Source: Globodera rostochiensis (Eukaryota; Nematoda; Chromadorea; Rhabditida; Heteroderidae). From it: a stretch of DNA of 64,000 bases. Shown here in pieces: positions 22,482 through 32,356 of the stretch. The position numbers and the translations under genes are program-made. The notes below the pieces were generated by a model. It was not told the DNA's origin and ran no database searches. It saw only the letters and a program-made list of their open reading frames with translations. The number at the start of each line of letters is the position of its first letter. Within the stretch, counting starts at the first letter, position 1. The stretch is taken from contig JAEVLN010000008.1 of the NCBI GenBank assembly GCA_018350325.1, positions 558,001-622,000 of the forward strand. Reading direction: 5' to 3'.

Positions 22482-22576
22482 CCAGTGTTGTCCCGGTTCC
22501 GGAACCGCAAATGTTAAAAATAACTCCTCAAATTCAATTGGGAACCGCGAAAAACTTGGAACCGGGACAACACCGG
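22482..22576. repeat. 95-bp foldback with 19-bp inverted ends
   Basis: The left end CCAGTGTTGTCCCGGTTCC and the right end GGAACCGGGACAACACCGG are inverted copies with 18 of 19 bases matching. A related GTTTTCCCGGTTCC end occurs at about 25263. No clear target-site duplication was seen. It lies between the galactosyltransferase and the minus-strand C6 gene. Confidence 0.75.
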
Positions 22577-22869
22577 CGGGGCTATAACAGGAACCTAATC
22601 AGAAACGTTTTTGCCATTCTTTTAAATTAAACAAATGCAACTTTACGAGTGAAATACTCTGAAAGCTATTGGTTATGTGGAATTGTGTTCCTTAAATATA
22701 TTTGTGATCTGAGCACAGAAAAATAATAACGGTTTATTGTTTTAAAATGCATTGTTTTGTTTATGTTAATTTTTTCTTTTAGCAATATTTATTTATAAAT
22801 TTCGAGTTTCTATTTGTATTACATGCAAGGAAACAGTATTTATCAAAGTTGAAATAAAAAAAATTTAAA

Positions 22870-23475
22870 TCATCCGCCGGTGGGATTTGTGAGCAGACAT
22901 TCGATGTTCTGCACCGCCAGCGGCGGATTGCCCATTTGCCAATTTCGATTTGCACCGCAAACGCCCGCAAATGTCACATTTCTTGGACCGACCACAAGAA
23001 AATTGTTCGTGTTCACCACAATCGCAGCGTTCAGTTCGAGCGTGGGGTTAGGCTGACTGAAATATTGAAATTTATTAATAGAAATTAAAAAATAAATAAT
23101 TATAATTAATGTAACAAACAAAACAGTTCGTTCCATGTAATTGTAAAAAAGAGTGAAACTTTTCTTAAACTAATTTCAGTTTAAAATAATTATAAACGGG
23201 GTTTACGAGCAATTTGCGGTCACTAATGTCCGGCAAAGATTGCTGTCATAGACAAATGTCAACACACCGTCAGCAAATGCCGTTGATGGACTCAAAGTCT
23301 GGTTTAGCGGAGGACAACATCCTAAATTTGAAATAAAATTTACTAAGAAAAATATTAATAATCACAGATTTTTATTTTTTGAAATATTGCCTGGGCCAGG
23401 AGTTGGCACAGTGCTGGTAGTTAAGCAAGCATAAAGCATGGCGTAAGGCAACATCGTGAGATAGATCGGCACCAT
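22870..23475 (-). CDS. Short secreted C6-like domain protein
   Basis: Three exons on the minus strand: 23475-23391, about 23321-23217 and about 23052-22870. The start is an ATG at 23475 followed by a signal peptide (VPIYLTMLPYAMLYACL). The mature part begins with Thr/Pro and then PGCCPPLNQTL, a YDSNLCRTLVTANCS segment, NAAIVVNTNNFLVV, VCGANRNWQMG and VQNIECLLTNPTGG. The Cys spacing and the C-x(5)-W...IEC ending match the C6 domain of the mucin-like gene at 18.4 kb, without the Thr repeat. Function is unknown; extracellular location is inferred. The first intron uses a GC donor (CCAG/GCAATA), which restores the frame G-C-C-P-P. It is convergent with the galactosyltransferase gene (635 bp between stops). 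Confidence 0.7.
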
Positions 23476-25866
23476 TATGGCCAATGTGAGAGGCGTAGGC
23501 GACACGAGAACATTCTGAATAATGAAAAAAAAGTTAAAACGATGTTTCATTTTAATGTTAAGTCCTCGGTTTATCTGTTTTGGGAATTGTAACCTTTAAA
23601 TACGATTTTGAATTTATCGATAATAAGCAAATTTTAAATAGTCAAATTACATCTAATATTGCTTCAAATTACCTTATATCTGTCAGATTCCCGCCCATTT
23701 ATGCTCATTTTGAGAAGTGTATCTATATTTTAATTGGAAGTTTATTTAATTTATATGCTTAAAAAAATAAATAAAAAATTGACGATTTGCAGTGGGAAAA
23801 ATGGTCAGTTTCACATACGCCCCCCAACCCCATAAGTGGCGAAAAGAAAGAGCATTTCCCCGTTTGTGAGCGATAATCCAGCAGTGAACTCATTCACTCC
23901 ATTTCTTTAGTAATTGCCTCTCGGCAATTACAACAGTGAAATTCGAAGACTGATCGTTTCTCAAAAAAAGAAAACTCATGGAAATTCTCTTTTAATAAAT
24001 GAAAAACGTCTCTTACCCCCTCCCCCCGCGAAGTCCGAAGGTCGAATTGAACAAATGTAGTACGAAATCAACCAAATAATAGGCAATCCTCGGGAATTTC
24101 AGTCCCGAAGGAAAATTTTTTCGAAAATGCTGGTGTAAAATTATGCGTAGATCCGAGCTCGGTGTTGCGTGTCTAAGGGTCGGCACCAAAGCCTAAGCCA
24201 AACTAAGCTTAGGCTTAGGCCTAAAGCTCACCTTAGGCTGAGCTTAAGCTCTGCGTTTACTGGACACGTGTGTAGAATCGCACGTAGTTCCGCCAGCACT
24301 CATTTTGGCAACCGTGTAGTGATCTACTTGCTTCAGGTGTCAAGAGAAAAATGCAATTTTTAGGCGTTTTCCAGCAAAATTTTTGCAGAAATTCATTATC
24401 TCAGGCACTTTTTCCAAAAATTTCTTAAGAAAAATGCAATAAAAATGAAAAATGTAGCCTTAAAATCAACAAAATTTTCAGAACAAAAATGCACCCCTAA
24501 AAAATGACTTTTTCCTTTACAAAAACATTTTTCCCTAAAAAATTTTTTTATTTATATTTTTATAAAAATTTCTAAAACATGTGAAAATAGTACATTTTCT
24601 ATTCTTTTGAAGGTTTTTACGCAAAATTTGACCGGGTTTGGTCAGTTTTTGCATATTTTTTAATCAATATTTTGGCAATTTTGGGGTTTTTGGTCAATAT
24701 TGGGGTTTTTTGGTCAATATTTTAAGTCAATATTTCGCGTTTTTTAGTAGAGTACGGACCAAAAAAAAAATTGTACAAAAAAACACAAATATTTGTACAA
24801 AAAATTGGACCCAAAAATTTTTGTTTTGTTTGTTTGGTCAAATTGGGGCTCAACCCAAAAAAACCAAAACCCAAAAATATTGTACAAATATTTGTTTGGT
24901 CCAACGTATTTTTTGTACAAGTTTTTTGGGTGTTGCCCGGTTGAATTTACAGCCCAAAAGATAAAATCCTGGAGAGATTTATCAATCTTTTTTACAAGAA
25001 TCTTTCTAAGTAATTGATGGCCTAGTGGTTTTCTTTTCATTAACTCTTACTTTTTGGGTCGAGTCTGCTCTAGTGCGAGCACTTATTTATCATTTTTCCT
25101 CTACTCACATACGCTTCCCCCCATTTAAAATTTTAAATCAATTATCGAATATTTTTTAATTAAAATGGCGCAAAAAATGTACCGTAATTTTAAAATTTTG
25201 TTGCAAATCACTTAACAAATTGAGTCAAAAATTCAAATTTTTCTCGGCTGCGCCTATCGGCCAGTGTTTTCCCGGTTCCATTTTTTTCTAACGGTTCCAC
25301 GGTTCCGTTCCAAAGCGGTTCCGGATATTTTTAAACCCGAGAAAATGCAAAAAAACAAAACTTTAGGCGTAATATTTAATGGCAAAACTTAGCATACCTC
25401 CTCCTAGTACTTAAAAACTTCTATTTGATTTCTCCTAATTCTTGATAGAGTTGGCCGAGACCGGGATCCCGACCGGGACCGGTCAGGAAATTCCCGGTTT
25501 TTTGAATCCTGATCCCGATCCTGGTTTGACCGGTTTCACCGGGAAAAAATATACCCTTAAGAATAGAATTTTTGAGCGAGAAAGTCAATTTTGGTTTGAT
25601 TAACCGAAAAATTTCGCTTAATTGGATTTCTGAAAATTCAAAAATCGGCAAATTGTCGAAATTTTACACAATTTTCGTAACACTAAAAAAGTTTTGGCAT
25701 TAAATTCATTTATTTATTTATTTACACACCTAAAAAATATTCCTGATTATTAGGTTTGATAGGTGGCTTACCCTGATATTAATATTTCATGAATTTGTGG
25801 TGACTGGTCAGAAAATGCGTTGAATAAAATTTTATTAAAAAATTTTAAAAAATCGGAAATTCTAGG
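23476..25866. other. Gene-free, degenerate repeat DNA
   Basis: No gene supported. It holds a cluster of TTAGGC/GCCTAA words at 24188-24250, a GC-hairpin copy at 25243-25260 cut off by a GTTTTCCCGGTTCC repeat, a GGGACCGG-rich patch at 25455-25545, and AACCCAAAAAAACC words at 24840-24880. These words recur at 26770-26850, so they belong to a dispersed family. Confidence 0.6.
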
Positions 25867-25873
25867 CTTTTTG

Positions 25874-26723
25874 CAGGCGTGGGCACGGATATCCGGATGC
25901 CCGGATATCCGCGGATATATCCGGATACGGACGGATGACGGATATGACCCTAATATCCGCGGATATCCGTGTATCCGTTGTTTTTTTCTGCTGTAGGAAA
26001 ATTTTAAAACGATTTTCTAAATAGATTTTCAAGGATAGATTTTAGGTTTTACTAGTGGTTAAACTTTCATGGTGATCCTACTTGGGTCGAGGGTTCTACA
26101 TCTCTCGCGATATCAGCTTTTTTTTTGTTTTTATACTTTAACTCTTCTTTTCTTACAACTTTTTGAAAAAAATCGAAGATAAAAAATAAATTTTAAGCAT
26201 TTACTAATTAGTTCATTTTAGAACTCAATTATCTAAAAATTGGACTATTTTTCTTACCATAAGTCTTTAAATATTCAATTTTTTCTCTCGGCTGCGCCTA
26301 TCGGCACCGCCGACCTCCCCCCCAGCAGTAAAGCAGAATTTTCAAAAAAATGTTGCATTTTTTTAAAACAAAAATTTAAATCTAAAAAATATCGCAAATC
26401 TTTTTTCAAAAAATTGATTAACAAACAATCAAAAGTTCAATCTTTTCCCTTTAAATTTTTTGTTAAGCTCAATACATATCAATTTCGATTTAATTTTAAT
26501 CAGACGATAATCCGATCGGAAAAAATTCGCTTTGAAAAATCATTTTTTCGAACTTTGGAGAAAACTCTAGTGATTTTTAAATAATGCGGATATCCGCGGA
26601 CATCCGCGGACGGATATCCGGATATGAGATTTTGGAAGGTCACGGATACGGACGGATAACGGATATGAGATTTTGGGGGCGGACGGATACGGATACGAAA
26701 ATTCGTATCCGTGCCCACGCCTG
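25874..26723. mobile_element. Non-autonomous hAT-like element, 850 bp
   Basis: Perfect 17-bp inverted ends (CAGGCGTGGGCACGGAT left, inverted at the right) are flanked by the direct repeat CTTTTTG on both sides. Subterminal sequence is packed with ATCCGCGGATATCCGG-type palindromic words. There is no transposase ORF. The interior carries a copy of the GC-rich hairpin module (26288-26313) followed by a C tract. The CAG...CTG ends and 7-8 bp target duplication fit hAT. The TSD counts 7 exact bases here. Confidence 0.8.
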
Positions 26724-26955
26724 CTTTTTGTATGTTTTACTAAATTTTTTGTTTTTGTACAAATTTTTGGGTTTTGTCAACCCAAAAAAACCCAAAAAAT
26801 TTTGTACAAATATTTGTTTGGTTAAATTGGAGCGCAACCCAAAAAAACCAAAAAACAAAAAATGACCAAAACTTTTGTAAATATTTGTTTGGTCTGAGTT
26901 TCCGTTCTCTATTTTTTAGTCAATATAAATCTCGGCTCTATTCATGAGTTACAGT

Positions 26956-27463
26956 CAGGGTGCCCATCTGTACTTTTTTTAAAGATTTGTACTGTTTTTA
27001 GAGTCGAGATCTTTAAAACATAAAATGTACTTTTTTAAAAGATTAGTACTTTTTTTGGGGTGCACGTTCTTTTTTGTCCTTTATTTGAGATTTCTGGAGC
27101 TTTTTGAACAAATGTTGTCTATATTTTGAATAATCTTTAGACAGATGGCCAAATTTGTTATTTTCCAATCATTTTTTGCATTATTTTTTGAATTTTCACT
27201 TAAAAAATGTCCAAAACTCAGCTCGTACTCCCGAATTTTATCATTTTCTTCTTTTCAACCCCCAAATGTTGAGGAAAATTGTTGGCGGAGAAAAATATGA
27301 TTAAAAAGGCACATTTTATTCCAAAAATAAACATTTTGCTGCATTTTTGTGCATTTTGTAAAAAATTTCCTTCCATTTTTTAAAATGTACTGTTTTTTGG
27401 CCCTAAAATCTTTATTTTTTGTTCCAATGTACTGTTTTTGAAAAATTTTCGATGGGCACCCTG
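26956..27463. mobile_element. Non-autonomous hAT-like element, 508 bp, perfect 8-bp TSD
   Basis: Ends CAGGGTGCCCATC and GATGGGCACCCTG are exact inverted copies. The flanks are GTTACAGT at 26948-26955 and 27464-27471. The interior is AT-rich with AAAGATTTGTACT / AATCTTT words and no ORF. It shares these internal words with the elements at 30009-30368 and 32357-32755, so the three are one family. It is inserted at the very tip of the Tc1-like element that follows. Confidence 0.93.
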
Positions 27464-27574
27464 GTTACAGTGTGTAACAAAAGTATAAGGCCACCCTATT
27501 TTTTGATTTTTTGTCCACTTATATTGAATTTGTCGAGCTGAAATTTTTACCTGTTGTGGCGTTTGCATAACTAT

Positions 27575-28604
27575 TAGTGATGCACGAGACCCAAAATTTA
27601 CCGAGACCCGAGACTCGAGACCGAGACTTGACCCCGAGACTCGAGACCGAGACTTGACCCCGAGACTCGAGACCGAGACCGAGACCCAAAAAACCCGAGA
27701 CTTTTCTCGAGTCGAGACTCGAGACCGAGACTTTTTTGAAAATTTTTTTTGAAATTCACTGTAATTTTTTTATTTTAAGCTCCAAAAATTTTAAATAAAT
27801 ACTTTTACACTTCGCGACAATTTAAATTCCCATTTTTATTTCTGGAACGCTTTTGTCCGATGGTCCAGCCCATCGGAACCGCCGGGAAAAGAATTTAAAA
27901 AAAGTTCAATTTAGGAGTGTATTTTCGGGGGTTTTATTGCATTTTTTTTTGTTAAGAAATTTTCAAAAATTAATTTTTTATTTTTTTTGCGAATTCTGCT
28001 TAACTTTTGGTGGGGGGTCGGCGGTGCCGATAGGCGCCGCCGAGAAAATTTGAATTTTTGACTCGATTTGTAGAGAGATTTGCTACCAAATTTAGAAATG
28101 TGGTAATTTTTTGAAGCTTTTTATGGCGGTAAAAATGGAAGCTTTAGTGAATTTAATTGTGAAAATATGCATAAAAATTTGCAAAAAAAAGATCGCCTTT
28201 TTATAAGGTTTACTGGGTGATGTTTTTTGTTGTTTGACTAAGATTCAGTAAAAAGGAGTATCTAATTATCAATTTAAATGAAGAAAAATTCATTTCACTG
28301 GGGGGACTAGAACTGACGACAATATCGAGTAAGCGACACAGAATTTAACCACTGCGCCATACGTGAACTGTATTCCGAAAGTTGACAAAGTATTATAGGA
28401 TTCTAAATTTTCAATTGTGTATTTTCAAATCTTTCAAGCACATAATTCTTTAATGATTTCTCACCAAAATGGCATCTTTACCAGTGCAAAAAAGTCTCGA
28501 TTTTCGAGACCAAGTACCCGAGACTCGAGACCGAGACCGAGACCCAAAAAACCCGAGACTTTTCTCGAGTCGAGACTCGAGACCGAGACTCTCGTGCATC
28601 ACTA
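27575..28604. mobile_element. Non-autonomous hAT-like element, 1,030 bp, perfect 8-bp TSD
   Basis: It begins TAGTGATGCACGAGACCC and ends GAGACTCTCGTGCATCACTA, with ATAACTAT repeated exactly on both sides (27567-27574 and 28605-28612). Removing it restores the inverted arm of the Tc1-like host. Subterminal regions are runs of GAGACCGAGACTCGAG words. The interior carries a GC-hairpin module (28017-28043) and a tRNA-like segment (28300-28375). No long ORF. Confidence 0.93.
28300..28375 (-). ncRNA. tRNA-like segment (Pol III A and B boxes) inside a hAT element
   Basis: The minus strand reads an A-box-like TGGCGCAGTGG, then about 40 bases later a B-box-like AGTTCTAGTCCCC. The segment is too diverged for a cloverleaf with matching acceptor arms. 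It is probably a decayed tRNA or tRNA-derived SINE head carried as cargo. Confidence 0.4.
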
Positions 28605-29520
28605 ATAACTATTAAGATTCAAACACAGAAAAAGGAAAGTGCTAAAGAAATTTTTTTTTAGGAATTTTTTTTTCAAAATCGGAGGTGTAACAAAAGTATA
28701 AGGCCACCTTTTTCAGATTTTGTAATTGCAGCAACTTGATCAGACACCTCCTTCATGAAGATCTGAAAACCCCAAAATGCACTGAAAACGGGGTAAATTT
28801 ACGGGGAAAATCCCTGAGGGCATGAAAATGTTTTGTGGAGGAAACGAGTATGCCGGCCAGATAGCCAACAAAATTCTCTACAAAACCCAACAAACCGCTA
28901 AGCTCTGCGCCCCTTCTCCGAGGAGGAGCGTCTTGTTGAATTTCGTGTTCTGGTCTTTACAAAATCTGAAAAAGGTGACCTTAAACTTTTGTTACACCTC
29001 CGATTTTGAAAAAAAATTCCTAAAAAAAAATTTCTTTAGCACTTCCTTTTTCTGTGTTTGAATCTTAATAGTTATGCAAACGCCACAACAGGTAAAAATT
29101 TCAGCTCGACAAATTCAATATAAGTGGACAAAAAGTCAAAAAATAGGGTGGCCTTATACTTCTGTTACACACTGTTTAGTCAAAAACGGTTTAAGTCAGG
29201 GTTCGCAGATGAAAATTTTCAAAAGCCTCATTTGGTAGGCAAAAAATCCTCATTTGGGACCAAAAAACCTCATTTTGCTAAAATCATTTTTTTTTTTGCG
29301 CGTGGTTTTCCCGAATACTTTTTTTAGTGGGGTGGGGAGGGGTCGGCGGTGCCGATAGGCGCCGCCGAGAAAATTTTGCATTTTTTTACTCGATTTGTTG
29401 AGAGATTGCAACTAAATTTGCAGAAGATGTGATGCTTTTTTGCTTTAAAAAAAATTGAAAGTGGCGTTTTTTATTATTTGCATTCCACCAGTGCATTTCT
29501 CAAAAAAACACACAAAAATC

Positions 29521-30756
29521 TAGAGACCGGTCGAGACGAGATCTCGTCTCGAAATCTCGAAAAATCTCGACGAGATTCTCGAGAAATCTCGTCTCGACAT
29601 CTCGTCTCGAATAAAACTGAATTTTCGAGATTTTTCGAGATCCGAGATTTTTTCGAGAATCTCGTCTCGAGTCTCGCTCGAAAGAAGCTCGAGATTCTCG
29701 ATCTCGATTTTTTTATGAAAACAGGCTTTTCTTAACAAAGATTTTCAATTTTTGTAAAAAATTCCCGGACATACTCCATTTTGGCTGCAAATCTCTTAAC
29801 AAATTGAGTTAAAAATTCAAAATCTTCTAGGCGGCGCCTATCGGCACTGCCGAATCTCCTCTCACTCCCAAAAGTGAATAAAAACTCTCAACAACTATTT
29901 TTTGAAAAATTTCTTAAAAAAAGGTTTAAATTCTAACAATTTTCTCACCGGCTCTTTCATTAATAGGTCAAGCCCAGCGCAGCATACAGCATATGTAGGC
30001 AGCATATGTAGGGTGCGTAACTGTCCTTTTTTTAAAGATTTGTCCTTTTTTGGGGTACCCCAATCTTTAAAATTTGAAATGTCCTTTTTTTAAAGATTTG
30101 TACTTTATTTGGGGTACATGAAACCAAATTCGCAAAAAAATGAAAAACGGCAAAATTTTCGTAAATCCATGGGAGCAATTTCCAACCTCAAATGTTGAGG
30201 AAAATTGTTGGTGGAGAGAAATATGATTAAAAAAGTACATTTCATGCCAAAAATAAAGATTTTACTGCATTTTTGAACATTTTGTAAAATGTCCTTTTTT
30301 CGGACCCCAAAATCTTTTTTTTTTGCCCTTGATGTCCTTATTTTTGAAAATTTTAGTTACGCACCCTTAGCATATGGTCAGACACTATAGACCCGCACCA
30401 ATGAATATTCTTTTGATTTTTAAAACCTTGGAACACAGGCTAACACTTATATTTCGTGACCAAATTTTGCAGACATGCTTCTAGTGCTCCCTTGGAGTTT
30501 CTGAGAATTTGAAAAAAAATTATATTTTCATCAAAATCTCGAATCTCGACAGTTCCGGGCCGAGATTTTTCGAGATCCGAGATTCTCGAAAAATCTCGTC
30601 TCGACATCTCGTCTCGACTAAAACTGAGTTTTCGAGATTTTTCGAGATACGAGATTTTTTCGAGAATCTCGTCTCGCTCGAAGCTCTTTTTCGAGATACG
30701 AGATTTTTTCGAGAATCTCGTCTCGAGTCTCGCTCGAAGCTCAAGCCCGGTCTCTA
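29521..30756. mobile_element. Non-autonomous hAT-like element, middle level of the nest, perfect 8-bp TSD
   Basis: It starts TAGAGACCGGTCGAGACGAG and ends GCTCAAGCCCGGTCTCTA, flanked by CAAAAATC at 29513-29520 and 30757-30764. Subterminal regions are dense in CTCGTCTCGA / TCGAGATTTTTCGAGA words. It holds a GC-hairpin copy at 29828-29853 and the smaller element at 30009-30368. No transposase. Confidence 0.93.
30009..30368. mobile_element. Short hAT-like MITE, innermost level of the nest, perfect 8-bp TSD
   Basis: It begins TAGGGTGCGTAAC and ends GTTACGCACCCTT (one terminal mismatch), flanked by AGCATATG at 30001-30008 and 30369-30376. Internal AAAGATTTGTCC / CCAAAATCTTT words tie it to the 26956 and 32357 elements. 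Confidence 0.9.
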
Positions 30757-30895
30757 CAAAAATCCTCAAAACACACAAAAAGCTGCAAAATCATCAGGAG
30801 CATCCAAAAAACACCAAAAAAACATCAAATCCTCATTTTAAAAACTTACATTGGCATTCCCAATCAGATCTGCGAACCCTGGTTTAAGTTCTGAC

Positions 30896-31580
30896 CAGGG
30901 ATGGGCGGAAATTTATTTTCAAAAAACGGAAAACGGAAAAACGGAAATATTTTTTTAAACGGAAAACGTAAAACGGAAAAAAGGGCCAAAAACAACGGAA
31001 AAATTTTCAAATAAAATAAAAAAATTATTTTTTTTTTTTAAATAATTTATTTTAATAAATATTTTTTGAAATATTAACAGTAATTATTTTTTAAAATTTT
31101 GAAGGATGTCTTTTTTCATCGGCCTTCTAAATCTATTTTAGGCTTTTGGGTGGGGAAACTTAACAAGATTTGTTAAGAAAATCGCTCCAAAAATGAAAAT
31201 GCAAAACAAAATCCCCCAAATGTTTTTTGATTTCGTCCAACAAAAAATGAATGAAAAGCTTGTGAATTGTCATCTAAAATGTTTGTTTTTTAATTGGAAA
31301 AAGTTAAAAAGAATTTATAAAAATTATTTAACCACCGTAATTGTACAGAAAATAAGAAATAATCACTGACACAGTCAGGGATCTGAACCCCCACCCACAC
31401 TTATCTCCCCGCACCAACCACTCACCATTACACCACAACCAAACCGCATTCCAAGCCTCCAAAAATCCCATTCTTAGGGGTGTATATTTTTTCCGTTTTT
31501 TCCCGTTAAAAAGAGCATTTTAACGGAAAACGGAAAAAAAGGCCCAAAAACAACGGAAAACGGAATTCCGCCCATCCCTG
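30896..31580. mobile_element. Non-autonomous hAT-like element, 685 bp, perfect 8-bp TSD
   Basis: Exact inverted ends CAGGGATGGGCGGAA and TTCCGCCCATCCCTG are flanked by GTTCTGAC at 30888-30895 and 31581-31588. Its left TSD overlaps the right TSD of the 29197-30881 element by two bases, so it landed directly beside that element. Subterminal AAAACGGAAAAACGG words. It carries a tRNA-like segment at 31370-31445. Confidence 0.93.
31370..31445 (-). ncRNA. tRNA-like segment inside a hAT element
   Basis: The minus strand has an A-box-like TGGTGTAATGGTGAGTGG and a B-box-like GGTTCAGATCCC about 45 bases apart. The acceptor arms are not recognisable. It is independent of the 31848/32134 pair in sequence, and likely a decayed tRNA-derived insert. 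Confidence 0.4.
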
Positions 31581-31847
31581 GTTCTGACCATATGCTGTCT
31601 GCCGCATGGTTATTTCTTTGAAATAGTGGTAAAATTGCGAAATTTTGGCGTTTCGCCTATTTTGTCTATTGCTGATTTGTGAGCTGTAGAGCGAGGGAAT
31701 GGGAAGTTTCACTCGATTTGGGGAGAAATCTCCCCCAATTCATTTATTTTTGTAAGGATGAGAGAGAATTCCGCTGGTTGGACGAGACGGTTAAAACGCC
31801 TATGGCGGGGGCAAAAGATCATCCATAAAGAAGCAGGCTAATGGGAC

Positions 31848-31919
31848 GCCCCGGTAGCTCAGTTGGAAGAGCTGCCCACGGATTGGGTGGAGGACGTGGG
31901 TTCGAGTCTCACCCGGGGC
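31848..31919 (+). tRNA. tRNA-like unit, copy 1 (probable tRNA pseudogene or SINE head)
   Basis: 72 nt of canonical tRNA length. The acceptor arm GCCCCGG pairs with CCGGGGC, the D arm is GCTC...GAGC, and the T arm GTGGG / loop TTCGAGT / CTCAC is intact. A box TAGCTCAGTTGG and B box GGTTCGAGTCT match Pol III promoters. The anticodon arm fails: the 27-43 stem has at most two good pairs, position 33 is G rather than U, and the nominal anticodon would be GAT. A functional decoding tRNA is therefore unlikely. Confidence 0.5.
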
Positions 31920-32133
31920 TAACATTTTGCCTATTCTTTACTGGTAGCACCGGATGGTTGCCCAACCGTCGCCAGCGAAGCGATCGATGTGTGATCGATC
32001 GATGGACCGAGGGACCGGTCCCGTTGAGGATGGAGCTGTAAGGATGAGAGAGAATTCCGCTGGTTGGACGAGACGGTTAAAACGCCTATGGCGGGGGCAA
32101 AAGATCATCCATAAAGAAGCAGGCTAATGGGAC

Positions 32134-32205
32134 GCCCCGGTAGCTCAGTTGGAAGAGCTGCCCACGGATTGGGTGGAGGACGTGGGTTCGAGTCTCACCC
32201 GGGGC
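32134..32205 (+). tRNA. tRNA-like unit, copy 2
   Basis: Same 72-nt structure as the copy 286 bp upstream, with the same broken anticodon arm and intact Pol III boxes. It arose by the local tandem duplication. Confidence 0.5.
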
Positions 32206-32356
32206 AAACATTTTGCCTATTCTTTACTTTTTTGAGGGGGATTTCCCCCGAAATCGAGAGTTAGGTATTTACCAAGGGAATCTTCCCCGTAGAAAAAGAA
32301 AATTCCCGGGAAAAATCCCACCAATTTTGACGGAAATTTCGAAAGATGATTTAAAT

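Larger units (their letters stand above)
26952..29174. mobile_element. Tc1/mariner-like non-autonomous element with long IR/DR ends, interrupted by hAT insertions
   Basis: Long inverted arms of about 220 bp: the left arm is 27468-27574 plus 28605-28725, the right arm about 28970-29174. The outermost sequence is CAGTGTGTAACAAAAGTATA. Each arm also has an inner direct copy of GGTGTAACAAAAGT or its decayed form, the IR/DR layout seen in some Tc1-like transposons. The central 245 bp encodes no transposase. A TA precedes the left end, but the right flank reads TT, so the target duplication is decayed. Two hAT elements lie inside it (26956-27463 at its left tip, 27575-28604 in the left arm). Confidence 0.8.
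29197..30881. mobile_element. Non-autonomous hAT-like element (outer member of a three-level nest), perfect 8-bp TSD
   Basis: Ends CAGGGTTCGCAGAT and ATCTGCGAACCCTG are exact inverted copies. GTTTAAGT lies on both sides (29189-29196 and 30882-30889). Words such as CCTCATTT and AAATCCTC recur near both ends. It contains the 29521-30756 element. A GC-hairpin module (29343-29368) lies in its own sequence. Confidence 0.93.
31752..32228. repeat. 286-bp tandem duplication (about 1.7 copies) carrying a tRNA-like unit
   Basis: Sequence from about 31752 repeats from about 32038 with an offset of 286 bp and near-complete identity for about 190 bp, ending where both copies read CATTTTGCCTATTCTTTACT. 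The intervening 31947-32037, which includes GATCGATGTGTGATCGATCG, is present once. Each copy carries one tRNA-like unit. Confidence 0.93.

Noticed and set aside
28822..29061. Plus ORF within the centre of the Tc1-like element, considered as a transposase remnant
   Set aside because: Too short, no DDE/D or helix-turn-helix motif, and it runs into the inverted arm.
31848..31919. Functional tRNA-Ile(GAT)
   Set aside because: Acceptor, D and T arms pair, but the anticodon stem does not and position 33 is G; kept only as a tRNA-like unit.
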